From Pseudomonas triclosanedens (GTDB lineage Bacteria > Pseudomonadota > Gammaproteobacteria > Pseudomonadales > Pseudomonadaceae): a DNA stretch of 64,000 bases. The stretch is taken from positions 1,488,001-1,552,000 of the forward strand of contig NZ_CP113432.1 of assembly GCF_026686735.1 (NCBI RefSeq), written 5' to 3'. This document shows, in pieces, positions 54,675 through 63,030 of the stretch (position 1 is the stretch's first letter; each line of letters begins with the position of its first letter). The notes beneath the pieces were generated by a model. The model did no database searches. It had not been told where the DNA came from and saw only the letters and a program-made list of their open reading frames with translations. A program made the translations under genes and the position numbers.

Positions 54675-54920
54675 ATGCGTTCGGTATTTTTGCTTCTTCC
54701 CGCAGCCTTGCTGGCCTGGCAGGTCGCCAACGCTGCGCCGATGCCGTTCTATCGCTGGCAGAGCAAGGTGGACGGCAGCTATACCTGCCAGCAGACCTCG
54801 CCGGGGGAAGGCTGGATCCGGATTGGCGGGCCGTTCCGTGATGCGGGTTGCCGCGAGGTTCAGCCGCAGACACCGCCACCCAAGGGGCTGGCGGTGCCCA
54901 AGGCGTGGCGTGGCCAGTGA
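54675..54920 (+). CDS. Small secreted hypothetical protein
   Basis: Protein of 81 aa with a signal peptide (hydrophobic 4-17, cleavage near ANA-AP at about residue 20) and a mature part of about 60 residues. The mature part has two cysteines (in YTCQQ and DAGCRE) that could form a disulfide, several aromatics, and a proline-rich tail (TPPPKG). I do not recognise the family. It is divergent from the PBP-like gene with a 234-bp gap; a function in the periplasm near that enzyme is only a guess from position. Confidence 0.6.
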   Translation: MRSVFLLLPAALLAWQVANAAPMPFYRWQSKVDGSYTCQQTSPGEGWIRIGGPFRDAGCREVQPQTPPPKGLAVPKAWRGQ

Positions 54921-55214
54921 GGCGCGGCTCATGGATGCGTTGTGCGATGGGGTTCGGCAGCTTCTGGCGAAGCTCGGGTCTCGGACGCACGACGAGGTTT
55001 TCGCCAGCGGCAGATCGGTGCTGCTGAGTTTCAGGGAGCTAGGTGGAGAACAGGATTCTGCACGATGCCGTTCTCGTGAACTGCTGCGGGAGCCGGGCAT
55101 GAGTACGCGGCAGGTGGGTCTGCTGGGCAGCCTGCTCGATTGCCCGCATCGCTGGGTTGGCAACCAGGGCTGGGCATCTGGTAATGGGGCGCTGAGCTCT
55201 TCGGGGTTGGAAAG

Positions 55215-55898
55215 ATGGAGATGACCGACCAGCGATCCTTGATCCGCCAAAGCTGGCAGGCCAATGCCGGCGCCTGGACCGCCGCGGTGCGCGAGCAGCG
55301 CATCGAAAGCCGGCGGTTGGTCACCGATGCGGCGATTCTCGCGGCCATCGCCGGGGGGCTGGCAGCACGTGTGCTCGACCTGGGCTGCGGCGAAGGCTGG
55401 TTGTGCCGCGCGCTGGCCGAGCGGGGCAGCCTGTGTGTCGGAGTCGATGCGTCGGAACCCCTGGTCGAGGCGGCGCGCCAACTGGGCGGCGGGCGATTCG
55501 AGGTGATGGACTACGACGACCTCGTCAACGATGGCCACGCGCTGGGGCGGTTCGATGTGCTGGTGTGCAATTTCGCGCTGCTCGACGAGCATGTCGAGCC
55601 ACTGTTGGGCGCCCTGCGCGAGCGGCTCGCTCCCGCTGGCCGGCTGCTGATCCAGACGGTTCACCCCTGGGTTGCCTGCGGCGGCCAGCCCTATCTCGAT
55701 GGTTGGCGGCTGGAGACCTTCGCTGCCTTTGGCGATTCGTTCAGCACTCCGATGCCCTGGTTCTTCCGCACGCTGGAATCGTGGCTGGCACTTCTCGGCG
55801 CCAGTGGCTGGCGCCTGTGTCGGTTGCGCGAGCCGCGCCATCCGCAAAGCGGCCAGCCCTGTTCGCTGTTGCTGGAGTTGCAGGCGGCCTGCTCCTGA
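55215..55898 (+). CDS. Class I SAM-dependent methyltransferase
   Basis: Protein of 227 aa with a Rossmann methyltransferase core. Motif I is VLDLGCGEGWLCRAL (about 53-67), motif II GVDASEPLVEAA, and motif IV FDVLVCNFALLDEH. The later LLIQTVHPW is typical of small-molecule methyltransferases, but the substrate is not predictable. Start is 55215 or 55221; GGAAAG lies upstream. The 294 bp before it hold no gene I can support. Confidence 0.82.
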   Translation: MEMTDQRSLIRQSWQANAGAWTAAVREQRIESRRLVTDAAILAAIAGGLAARVLDLGCGEGWLCRALAERGSLCVGVDASEPLVEAARQLGGGRFEVMDYDDLVNDGHALGRFDVLVCNFALLDEHVEPLLGALRERLAPAGRLLIQTVHPWVACGGQPYLDGWRLETFAAFGDSFSTPMPWFFRTLESWLALLGASGWRLCRLREPRHPQSGQPCSLLLELQAACS

Positions 55899-56214
55899 GC
55901 TGCCCAGGCCGCATCCGGGAGGTCGATGCGGCGACGCGCCACCTGGCCTTTGGTCAAATCGCACCGAAAGCGTGCAGACGCCATCGCAGGACTTGTGTAA
56001 ATTCGGCAGCGACCTCAGCCGTGGTTCTCCCGCAATGCCTACGTCCGCTTCACAAGAGCGGGCAGCCTCTTCCGGTGTGCCGTCCTGGACGCTCCAGATA
56101 CTTCCCCTCCGTACCGACCGGCGCGGTGGCGAAGCCTTTCCGGGGTTTCCGCATCCCGACGACGCTCAGAGTCCGCAGCTGATATTCCCCAAGAACAAAA
56201 TGAGGTTGCACCAC
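55899..56214. other. Gap before the amino-acid permease
   Basis: 317 bp between the methyltransferase and the permease gene. I see no supported gene or strong terminator in it. It must contain the permease promoter, which I could not identify, and ends with the CA motif at 56191 and the GAGG ribosome-binding site. Confidence 0.5.
56191..56198 (+). promoter_or_regulatory. CA motif before the amino-acid permease
   Basis: AAGAACAA, a perfect AANAANAA motif, four bases upstream of the GAGG ribosome-binding site of the permease gene. Confidence 0.6.
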
Positions 56215-56215
56215 C

Positions 56216-57598
56216 ATGTCGTCCCACGATCTCCAAAGGGATCTCAATGAGCGGCACATCCGTCTCATGGCTCTCGGCGCCTGCATCGGCGTCGGCCTGT
56301 TCCTCGGCTCCGCCAAGGCCATCCAGATGGCCGGTCCGGCCATCATGCTCTCCTACATCATCGGCGGCCTCGCCATCCTGGTGATCATGCGCGCCCTTGG
56401 CGAGATGGCCGTGCACAATCCCGTTGCCGGCTCCTTCGCCCGCTACGCCCAGGACTACCTCGGCCCGCTGGCCGGCTACCTGACCGGCTGGAACTACTGG
56501 TTCCTCTGGCTGGTGACCTGCGTGGCGGAGATCACCGCGGTGGCGATCTACATGGGCATCTGGTTCCCCGACGTGCCGCGCTGGATATGGGCGCTGGCCG
56601 CGCTTGCCAGCATGGGCACCATCAACCTGGTGGCGGTACGCGCCTTCGGTGAGTTCGAGTTCTGGTTCGCCCTGATCAAGATCGTCACCATCGTTGCGCT
56701 GATCCTGGTGGGTGGCGGCATGATCCTCTTCGGCCTTGGCAACGGCGGCATCGCCACCGGCATCTCCAACCTGTGGAGCAATGGCGGGTTCATGCCCAAC
56801 GGCATCACAGGCGTGCTGATGTCGCTGCAGATGGTGATGTTCGCCTACCTTGGCGTGGAAATGATCGGCCTCACCGCCGGTGAAGCGAAGAACCCGCAGA
56901 AGACCATCCCGGGCGCGATCAACTCGGTGTTCTGGCGCATCCTGCTGTTCTACGTTGGCGCCCTGTTCGTGATCATGTCGATCTACCCGTGGAACGAGAT
57001 CGGCACCCAGGGCAGCCCCTTCGTGATGACCTTCGAGCGCCTGGGCATCAAGACTGCCGCCGGCATCATCAACTTCGTGGTGATCACCGCCGCGCTGTCG
57101 TCCTGCAATGGCGGCATCTTCAGCACCGGCCGCATGCTTTACAGCCTTGCCCAGCACGGCCAGGCCCCGGCTGCGTTCGCCAAGACCTCCAAGGGTGGCG
57201 TGCCGCGCAACGCGCTGCTGCTCTCCATCGTCGCGCTGCTTCTGGGCGTGCTGCTGAACTACCTGGTGCCGGAAAAGGTGTTCACCTGGGTGACTTCCAT
57301 CGCCACCTTCGGTGCGATCTGGACCTGGGCGATGATCCTGCTGGCCCAGTTGAAGTTCCGTCGCGGCCTGAGCGCCGCCGAAGCCGGCAAGCTGCAGTTC
57401 AGGATGTGGCTGTACCCGATCAGCTCCTACCTGGCGATGGCCTTCCTGGTGCTGGTCGTTGTGCTGATGGCGTTCTTCGAGGATACCCGCATCGCGCTGT
57501 ACATCGGCCCGGCCTTCCTGATGCTGCTGACGGTGCTGTACTACGCGCTGAACCTGGCGCCGAAAGGTGAGCAGGGCAGCGTCGCCAGCCGTGCCTGA
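56216..57598 (+). CDS. Amino-acid permease of the AAT family (ProY/AroP type)
   Basis: Twelve-helix APC-superfamily importer of 460 aa. The family signature after a short hydrophilic start is RHIRLMALGACIGVGLFLGSA, followed by MAGPAIMLSYIIGG and GEMAVHNPVAGSFARYA; IWTWAMILLAQLKFRR marks the second half. The closest relatives I recognise are proline/histidine permeases (ProY, PA0789 by gene order). Start at 56216 (MSSHDLQRDLNERH). The put locus is close by, so proline is a plausible substrate. Confidence 0.9.
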   Translation: MSSHDLQRDLNERHIRLMALGACIGVGLFLGSAKAIQMAGPAIMLSYIIGGLAILVIMRALGEMAVHNPVAGSFARYAQDYLGPLAGYLTGWNYWFLWLVTCVAEITAVAIYMGIWFPDVPRWIWALAALASMGTINLVAVRAFGEFEFWFALIKIVTIVALILVGGGMILFGLGNGGIATGISNLWSNGGFMPNGITGVLMSLQMVMFAYLGVEMIGLTAGEAKNPQKTIPGAINSVFWRILLFYVGALFVIMSIYPWNEIGTQGSPFVMTFERLGIKTAAGIINFVVITAALSSCNGGIFSTGRMLYSLAQHGQAPAAFAKTSKGGVPRNALLLSIVALLLGVLLNYLVPEKVFTWVTSIATFGAIWTWAMILLAQLKFRRGLSAAEAGKLQFRMWLYPISSYLAMAFLVLVVVLMAFFEDTRIALYIGPAFLMLLTVLYYALNLAPKGEQGSVASRA

Positions 57599-57619
57599 CG
57601 GTCGGTTGAGCGGATGAAC

Positions 57620-57645
57620 AAGGGCCTCTTCGGAGGCCCTTTTTC
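57620..57645 (+). terminator. Terminator of the amino-acid permease gene
   Basis: Stem AAGGGCCTC/GAGGCCCTT with stable tetraloop TTCG and T-run (57640-57644). Confidence 0.95.
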
Positions 57646-57757
57646 TTTGCGGGTGGTTCCCTGAGTATCTTCGCGAGCCAGGGCAGTGCAGGAGTCCCGC
57701 CCTGGCAGGTTGGTAGAGTCGGGGAGCGGACATGCCCGTCGAGCGCCGTGTGGCTCC

Positions 57758-57829
57758 GATGGGTATCGCAGGCTCCGCCCATCCTGCGGTGAGCGCCGTA
57801 GGATGGGGGGAACGGAGCGATGCCCATCG
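57758..57829. repeat. GATGGGT-type repeat, copy 2 (inverted pair)
   Basis: GATGGGTATCGC...GCCCATC (57758-57783) followed by an inverted-orientation partner GGATGGGG...GATGCCCATCG (57801-57829). It occupies the convergent 349-bp gap between the permease and the M48 protease gene; apart from the terminator I see nothing else in that gap. Confidence 0.5.
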
Positions 57830-57947
57830 ATGATCGCGCATCCATGCCGATGGGACGACCAGCTTCGATTGCCGTATTCGGTCCCTTCGTACCAGCGGAT
57901 TCTGCCCGCAATCGGCCGGGCATCGTGCGGCTTGCCGAAGGTGGGTG

Positions 57948-59864
57948 TCAGGTCGCCAGTAAGGGCGGCATCGGGCAATCCAGGATATCCGCCACCGCTC
58001 GCATCAGTTCCGCTTCGCCGCTGCTGATGCGCCCGTCGTGCTCGACGCAGCGGGCCAGGGCCTTGAGCAGCTGAGGCTTCTGTAGCGGGCGAAGTTGCTC
58101 CAGGCGTTTGAGTGCCGCTTCCAGGTCGCGCAGATTGCCTGCCGCCGGTAGTGCACGGGGCGAGAAGGGCAGGCCGTTCCAGGCATCGGCGAAGGCTTGT
58201 TCGGTCTCCGGGTGGCCGGCTTCTCCCATGCGGGCGAGGAAGGCCAGCAGGGTGGCGGATTCGTCGGCGAGATCGGCCAGCGCGACATTGCCGATCTTTG
58301 TGCCACTGGGCCGCAGGTTGCGTTCGACGATGCGCAGCAGCGTCCATTCCAGCAATTTTACCTTGCCGTCGAACTTGATCAGCAATGCCATGTTCTCGCG
58401 CAGGGTGAGTACCCCCGGCGCGTCGAGCTGCTTCAGTGCCGGCATGGCGAGGTCGAGCAGCGGCAGGCGCTGGCCGGGGTCTAGCCGGAGCAGGGTATCC
58501 TCCAGCAGGTCCAGTTGCAGCGCGAGGCTCAGATCCAGGCGTGCCTTGATCTGTTCCAACTGGCGCGCGCGCAGGGCCGGCTCGCTGTCCAGCAGCAGGC
58601 CGTAGATCAATGCTTGCGCGCCCTCGCTATCGTGGGCAGCGCGGCGCAGGCGTTCGTCCAGGCGCTGCAGGGTGTTGCGGGCTTCCTGCAGGTGGACGAC
58701 GGACGGTGCGCCGACGGCGGCGATCGCCACCGCTGCGGCATCCGGCTGGTAGGTCTGGCCGGTGACGGCAGCGGTCCAGGCTTCCTTGTCCATCAGTGCC
58801 ACGTCCAGGCGCGGTTGGAATTTCGGGTAGTTGCCATCCCAGCCCGGCTCGACGCGACGGATGCGCTCCTTCAATGGCGGGTGGGTATCGAACCAGCTAC
58901 TGCCCACACCGTCGCCGAAGTAGAGGTGGCTGAACTCCGCCGCGCGCGGCGCGCCGAGCAGCGCGCCGAGTGGGTTGCCGCCGATCTTTTTGAGGGCGCC
59001 AGCGATGGTCGACGGATCACGGGTGAACTGTACCGCCGAGGCATCGGCGAGAAACTCGCGCTGGCGGCTGACCGAGGCCTTGATCAACTGGCCGAAGAAG
59101 GTCCCGATGTAGCCCAGCACGTAGAGCACCACGCCGCAGCCGATCACCAGCAGTACCACGCTGCCGCCGTCCTTGCTGTTGCTGTTGCTGTTGCTGCTGC
59201 GGGAACTGATGCGAACTCCGCTGCTGGTCTCGCTCCAGCCGCGCAACAGGGTGCCGCCGATCAGCCCCAGCAGGAGCAGCCCGTGCAGCAGGGCGGTCAG
59301 GCGTGTGTTGAGCAGCATGTCGCCGTGGTGGATGTGGCTGAACTCATGGGCGATCACGCCCTGCAGTTCATTGCGTTCGAGTTGCTCGATGGCGCCTCGG
59401 GTGATGCCGATCACCGCATCGCGCGGGGTAAGGCCGGCAGCGAAGGCGTTGATCGAGCTGTCCTCCAGCACGTACACCGGTGGTACCGGCGACCCGGAGG
59501 CCAGGGCCATTTCCTCGACGACGTTGAGCAGGCGGCGCTCGTCGGCGTTGCTGGCACTGAGGTTGAGCAGGCGCCCGCCGAGAGCATCGGCCACCACCTT
59601 GCCGCCGGCGCTGAGCTGGATCTGCTTGTACAGCGCGCCTGAGGCGACCACGCCGACGATCACGGCAGCCACCGACAGGTACAGTTCCGGATCTGGCAGG
59701 GAGGTGCGCGAGGTCAGGTGTAGCGCCGGCTCGCCGAGGTGGCGCCAGAGCCAGCCCAGGGCGAGGCTGGTGATCGTCACCAGACAGATCACCGCGACAC
59801 TCAGCAGCAGGACCAGACGCCCGGTCTGGCGCCGGGCGCGGTCCTGGTGTTCGAAGAAGTTCAT
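57948..59864 (-). CDS. M48-family metalloprotease (HtpX-like) with long C-terminal extension
   Basis: Membrane zinc protease of 638 aa. Four hydrophobic segments (about 18-42, 62-78, 190-205 and 234-256) surround the cytosolic active site HEFSH (His173, Glu174, His177), with the third ligand expected in QREFLADA. This part equals HtpX, but HtpX is only about 290 aa; the last 300 residues are an added mostly helical domain, as in 'M48 family' proteins paired with LemA. Between the membrane parts is a Ser-Asn run coded by a tandem repeat. It follows lemA by 21 bp, so they form an operon. Confidence 0.85.
   Translation of the reverse strand: MNFFEHQDRARRQTGRLVLLLSVAVICLVTITSLALGWLWRHLGEPALHLTSRTSLPDPELYLSVAAVIVGVVASGALYKQIQLSAGGKVVADALGGRLLNLSASNADERRLLNVVEEMALASGSPVPPVYVLEDSSINAFAAGLTPRDAVIGITRGAIEQLERNELQGVIAHEFSHIHHGDMLLNTRLTALLHGLLLLGLIGGTLLRGWSETSSGVRISSRSSNSNSNSKDGGSVVLLVIGCGVVLYVLGYIGTFFGQLIKASVSRQREFLADASAVQFTRDPSTIAGALKKIGGNPLGALLGAPRAAEFSHLYFGDGVGSSWFDTHPPLKERIRRVEPGWDGNYPKFQPRLDVALMDKEAWTAAVTGQTYQPDAAAVAIAAVGAPSVVHLQEARNTLQRLDERLRRAAHDSEGAQALIYGLLLDSEPALRARQLEQIKARLDLSLALQLDLLEDTLLRLDPGQRLPLLDLAMPALKQLDAPGVLTLRENMALLIKFDGKVKLLEWTLLRIVERNLRPSGTKIGNVALADLADESATLLAFLARMGEAGHPETEQAFADAWNGLPFSPRALPAAGNLRDLEAALKRLEQLRPLQKPQLLKALARCVEHDGRISSGEAELMRAVADILDCPMPPLLAT
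59173..59196 (-). repeat. Tandem hexanucleotide repeat in the M48 protease gene
   Basis: Four perfect TTGCTG units in a row, coding alternating Ser and Asn in the loop before a membrane helix. In-frame copy-number change is possible without breaking the gene. Confidence 0.8.
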
Positions 59865-59885
59865 CGAGCGTTCCGCGTCAGTGCA

Positions 59886-60482
59886 TCAGAAAGCGACTTT
59901 CGGCGCGGCCTGGATTTCCTTGCTGTCTTCGAACTCCAGCAGGCTGGCGTCCCTGATATGGCCGTAGGTCCTGGCCAGGAAGTTGGCAGGGAAGGACTGG
60001 CGGTAGGTGTTGTACTCCATCACCGCGTCGTTGTAGGCCTGGCGGGCGAAGGCGACCTTGTTCTCGGTGCTGGACAGCTCCTCGCTGACCTGTTGCAGGT
60101 TCTGCGTGGCCTTGAGGTCGGGGTAGGCTTCCAGGGTGACGTTCAGGCGCCCCAGCGCGCCGCCCAGGGCGCTTTCCGCGCTGGCCAACTGGGCCATGCG
60201 CGCTGCATCGCCCGGCTGGCTGGCGGCGGCCTTGAGGCCCGCCACGGCGGCGTTGCGGGCGGAGATTACGGCTTCCAGGGTTTCCCGTTCGTGCTTGAGA
60301 TAGGCCTTGGCGGTTTCCACCAGATTTGGGATCAGGTCGTAGCGGCGCTTGAGTTGCACCTCGATCTGCGAGAAGGCGTTCTGGTAGCGGTTGCGCAGCG
60401 ACACCAGGCGGTTGAAGACGCTTATCAGCAGGTAGATGGCTCCGGCGATGATGGCCAGGATGACGATGGAGGAGACGCTCAT
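59886..60482 (-). CDS. lemA: LemA-family protein
   Basis: Protein of 198 aa with one N-terminal membrane helix (about 4-24) and a helical-bundle periplasmic or cytoplasmic domain. The family core RYQNAFSQIEVQLKRRYDLIPNLVETAKAYLKHE and the block YNDAVMEYNTYRQSFPANF are perfect. LemA proteins often pair with M48 proteases or TPM-domain proteins, and the paired M48 gene follows. Function is uncertain. Start at 60482 has AAGGA upstream. This is not the LemA/GacS sensor kinase of the same old name. Confidence 0.93.
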   Translation of the reverse strand: MSVSSIVILAIIAGAIYLLISVFNRLVSLRNRYQNAFSQIEVQLKRRYDLIPNLVETAKAYLKHERETLEAVISARNAAVAGLKAAASQPGDAARMAQLASAESALGGALGRLNVTLEAYPDLKATQNLQQVSEELSSTENKVAFARQAYNDAVMEYNTYRQSFPANFLARTYGHIRDASLLEFEDSKEIQAAPKVAF

Positions 60483-60641
60483 GGGATGTCCTTCTCGGGG
60501 GCGGTGAGCCATCGATGATAGCGGAAAGCCTCCTGAGTGTTGGGCGGTGCCTCACGTCCCGTTCCGTCGACCGCGCGTTTGTGCCCTCGCTCACCCCGAG
60601 GTGGCGAAGGGAGGCGCTTTGCCCCCCGTCGCGAGGGCCGC

Positions 60642-61190
60642 TCAGCGGTCCAGGTACTGCGCGGTGGAAATCACCTCGGCATAGGCGAACGCCAGCGATG
60701 CCATGTAGGCGGCGTGGACCTGCGCGGCCGGTACTTTGACGCCATTGAACTCCAGGTCGAGGGTGGCGCAGGCGTCGTGCAGGACCGTCACCGGATAGCC
60801 GAAGTCGGCGGCGGCGCGGGTGGCGCCATCGACACACATATGGCTCATGTGGCCCACCACTACCAGCGATTCGATACCGTGCTGGTCGAGGATCGCCTTG
60901 AGGTCGGTATCGCGGAACGAGTTGACGAAGTGCTTGAGCACGACCGGCTCGCCCGGCAGATTGGCGACCTTTGGATGGATCTTCGCGCCCTCGCTGCCGG
61001 GGGTGAAGAACGGTGCGTCGTCGCGGGTGAACTCGTGCCGCACGTGGACGACCAGATCGCCGCGCTCGCGGAAGGCGGCAAGCACCCTGGCTGCCTGGTC
61101 GGCGGCGTTTTCGATGCCGACCAGCGGCCATTTGCCGGCGGGGAAGTAGTCGTTCTGGATATCCACTAGGATGAGCGCTTGCCTGGCCAT
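60642..61190 (-). CDS. Isochorismatase-family cysteine hydrolase
   Basis: Soluble hydrolase of 182 aa with the Asp-Lys-Cys triad of the family: Asp10 (LVDIQNDYF), Lys86 (VLKHFVNSF) and Cys119 (SHMCVDGA). The cis-peptide segment VGHMSHMCV before the cysteine is conserved. Members act on nicotinamide, isochorismate, N-carbamoylsarcosine or biuret-type substrates; the exact one is unknown. It is divergent from a GlxA-like regulator, which probably controls it. Confidence 0.86.
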   Translation of the reverse strand: MARQALILVDIQNDYFPAGKWPLVGIENAADQAARVLAAFRERGDLVVHVRHEFTRDDAPFFTPGSEGAKIHPKVANLPGEPVVLKHFVNSFRDTDLKAILDQHGIESLVVVGHMSHMCVDGATRAAADFGYPVTVLHDACATLDLEFNGVKVPAAQVHAAYMASLAFAYAEVISTAQYLDR

Positions 61191-61291
61191 GTTCCGTGTC
61201 CTCTGGCGTGGTTGGGATGTGGCGCCAGTATCGACCCGCGTGCCCGCTTCGGGGATCAGTTGGAACGACATTAACGAGGGGTAAAGTGACA

Positions 61292-62302
61292 ATGGTTGCG
61301 CAACGGTCCGTCATCGAAATCGGCCTGCTGCTCTATCCGGGCGTACAGACGGCGGCACTGCACGGGTTGACCGACCTGTTCACGGTGGCCGAGCGCATCG
61401 CCGGCGAGCAGGCGGGCGCGCGGCTGCCGGGCTTGCGCATCAGCCATTGGGCGGCGGAGCCGGGCGATGAGCCGCGGCGGGTTTTCGATACTCATCCGGA
61501 GTGGCCGGACGACAGCGATGGCCGGCTGGCGGCGGTCCTGGTGCCGCCATCGCTGTTCGGGCTGCCGGAAGCTACGCCGGTGCATCATCTCACCCAGTGG
61601 CTGGCGGCGCGCCACGGTGCCGGTGCGATCATTGGCTCGGTGTGCATCGGCGGGCTGCTGGTGGCCGAGGCCGGGCTGCTCGATGGCCGCTCCGCAACAG
61701 CCCACTGGAGTGGCGCGGAGGCCTTCGCCAGGCGCTTTCCCAAGGTGCGTCTGGAGCCGCACAAGCCCATCGTCGACGACGGCGACCTGATCACCTCGGC
61801 CGGCCTGATGGCCTGGTCGGAAGTCGGCCTGCGGGTGGTCGACCGGCTTCTCGGCCCGAGCATCGCCTCGCGCACGGCGCGCTTCCTGGTGGTGGAGCAC
61901 AGTGACAGCGCACAGCACTGCGGCAGCAACTTCGCGCCGCTGCTGGGGCATGGCGACGCGGCGATCCTCAAGGTGCAGCACTGGCTGCAGGCCAATGGCG
62001 CGGTGGACGTCAGCCTGCCGGCGATGGCCGCCCAGGCGGGCCTCGAGGAGCGCACCTTCCTCCGCCGCTTCCGTGCGGCCACCGGGCTGAAGCCCACCGA
62101 GTACTGCCAGCACCTGCGGGTCGGCAAAGCGCGGGAGTTGCTGGAGTTCACCAACGGCACGGTCGATCGCATCGCCTTCAGCGTCGGCTACCTGGACCCC
62201 GGTACCTTCCGCAGCACCTTCCGCAAGATCACCGGAATGGCACCGAGTGACTACCGCAAGCGGTTCGGTGCGCGACAGGTTGAGGTTGCGGCCCGGGGCT
62301 GA
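61292..62302 (+). CDS. GlxA-like AraC-family regulator
   Basis: Regulator of 336 aa that combines an N-terminal DJ-1/PfpI-like (glutamine amidotransferase-like) domain and a C-terminal AraC helix-turn-helix pair. The nucleophile-elbow region is IIGSVCIGGLLVAEAG, and the end is typical of GlxA/FtrA (AFSVGYLDPGTFRSTFRKITGMAPSDYRKRF). Start at 61292 or GTG 61286 (better spacing to GAGGGG). It is divergent from the isochorismatase-family gene with about 100 bp between. Confidence 0.87.
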   Translation: MVAQRSVIEIGLLLYPGVQTAALHGLTDLFTVAERIAGEQAGARLPGLRISHWAAEPGDEPRRVFDTHPEWPDDSDGRLAAVLVPPSLFGLPEATPVHHLTQWLAARHGAGAIIGSVCIGGLLVAEAGLLDGRSATAHWSGAEAFARRFPKVRLEPHKPIVDDGDLITSAGLMAWSEVGLRVVDRLLGPSIASRTARFLVVEHSDSAQHCGSNFAPLLGHGDAAILKVQHWLQANGAVDVSLPAMAAQAGLEERTFLRRFRAATGLKPTEYCQHLRVGKARELLEFTNGTVDRIAFSVGYLDPGTFRSTFRKITGMAPSDYRKRFGARQVEVAARG

Positions 62303-62319
62303 CCGCCATCGGCGCGTGA

Positions 62320-62481
62320 CGCAGGCACCTGGGGCTGACTCAGGCCGAGATGGCCGAGCGAATCGGCATCAGTCAGTCCGCCCACGCCCAGCAGGAAGCT
62401 GCCGTCCGGCCACGCAGGCCCACTCGGGGAAAAGTCGCGAAGGCACTGGGCGTCCATCCTGACCTGCTGGAGCGCCAGGCG
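62320..62481 (+). pseudogene. Remnant of an XRE-family antitoxin-type regulator
   Basis: In one frame the sequence gives LGLTQAEMAERIGISQSA, then PTRGKVAKALGVHPDLLE: a recognisable Cro/C1 (XRE) helix-turn-helix domain as found in HigA/RelB-type antitoxins. A stop codon lies 18 bp upstream, no start codon or N-terminal domain is present, and the frame runs on into the opposite-strand cupin gene without a proper end. It is therefore a fragment, and no toxin gene is next to it. Confidence 0.65.
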
Positions 62482-62496
62482 CGGACAGAGCGGCGC

Positions 62497-62865
62497 TCAG
62501 ATCCATCGATCATTCTCCGCCGTCCGCTCGCCACCGGCGTCACCGGTATTCACCACACCGCGCGGCTCGATCAGCATCAGCTTTACCTCGCGCTCGGCGA
62601 ACGGCTTGTGCTCGACGCCGCGCGGCACCACGTACATCTCGCCGGCGCGCAGGGTTACCGGGCCGTCGCGGAAGTCGATGCGCAATTCACCCTCCAGCAC
62701 GATGAAGGTTTCGTCGGTATCGGCATGGCTGTGCCAGACGAAGTCGCCGTCGAGTTTCACCACCTTGAACTGGTAGTCGTTCATCTCCGCGATCACCCGC
62801 GGTTGCCAGGCTTCGTCGAGGCGGGCCAGCTTTTCCTGCAGGTTGATCGGTTGGCGTTGTGTCAT
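62497..62865 (-). CDS. Cupin-domain protein
   Basis: Small single-cupin protein of 122 aa. Cupin motif 1 is visible as [20 protein letters not shown] and motif 2 as [16 protein letters not shown], with His residues that could bind a metal ion. Function is not predictable; such proteins include small isomerases, dioxygenases and sensors. Start at 62865 has a good GAGGAG. It is divergent from the downstream methyltransferase with 165 bp between, and its stop borders the antitoxin remnant. Confidence 0.85.
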   Translation of the reverse strand: MTQRQPINLQEKLARLDEAWQPRVIAEMNDYQFKVVKLDGDFVWHSHADTDETFIVLEGELRIDFRDGPVTLRAGEMYVVPRGVEHKPFAEREVKLMLIEPRGVVNTGDAGGERTAENDRWI

Positions 62866-63030
62866 GCGGGTTCTCCTCATCGGCTGTTGCTCGCAGGTTA
62901 GGGGCTGCGACCGTGCCGGTCTTGCAGGAAATTGCGCTTGCATGGACGGACATTGATCTCCCTGGGTTGTCGCTCGTGCCGTTGGCTCCGACAATCGACC
63001 CTTCGCACTGAGGAAAGGGAGGTGCCACTC

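Noticed and set aside
54921..55214. Possible gene between the small secreted protein and the methyltransferase
   Set aside because: The only frame open through it has no good ribosome-binding site and no recognisable sequence.
54441..55964. Apparent 500-residue N-terminal extension of the PBP-like protein
   Set aside because: The extension overlaps the small secreted gene and the methyltransferase on the other strand; the membrane anchor and the ribosome-binding site place the true start at 54440.
56203..56212. GGTTGCACC (reverse of a GTGCAACC box) before the amino-acid permease
   Set aside because: It matches only 8 of 9 bases, lies in the opposite direction and is partly the permease's own ribosome-binding site, so chance is more likely than a PruR site.
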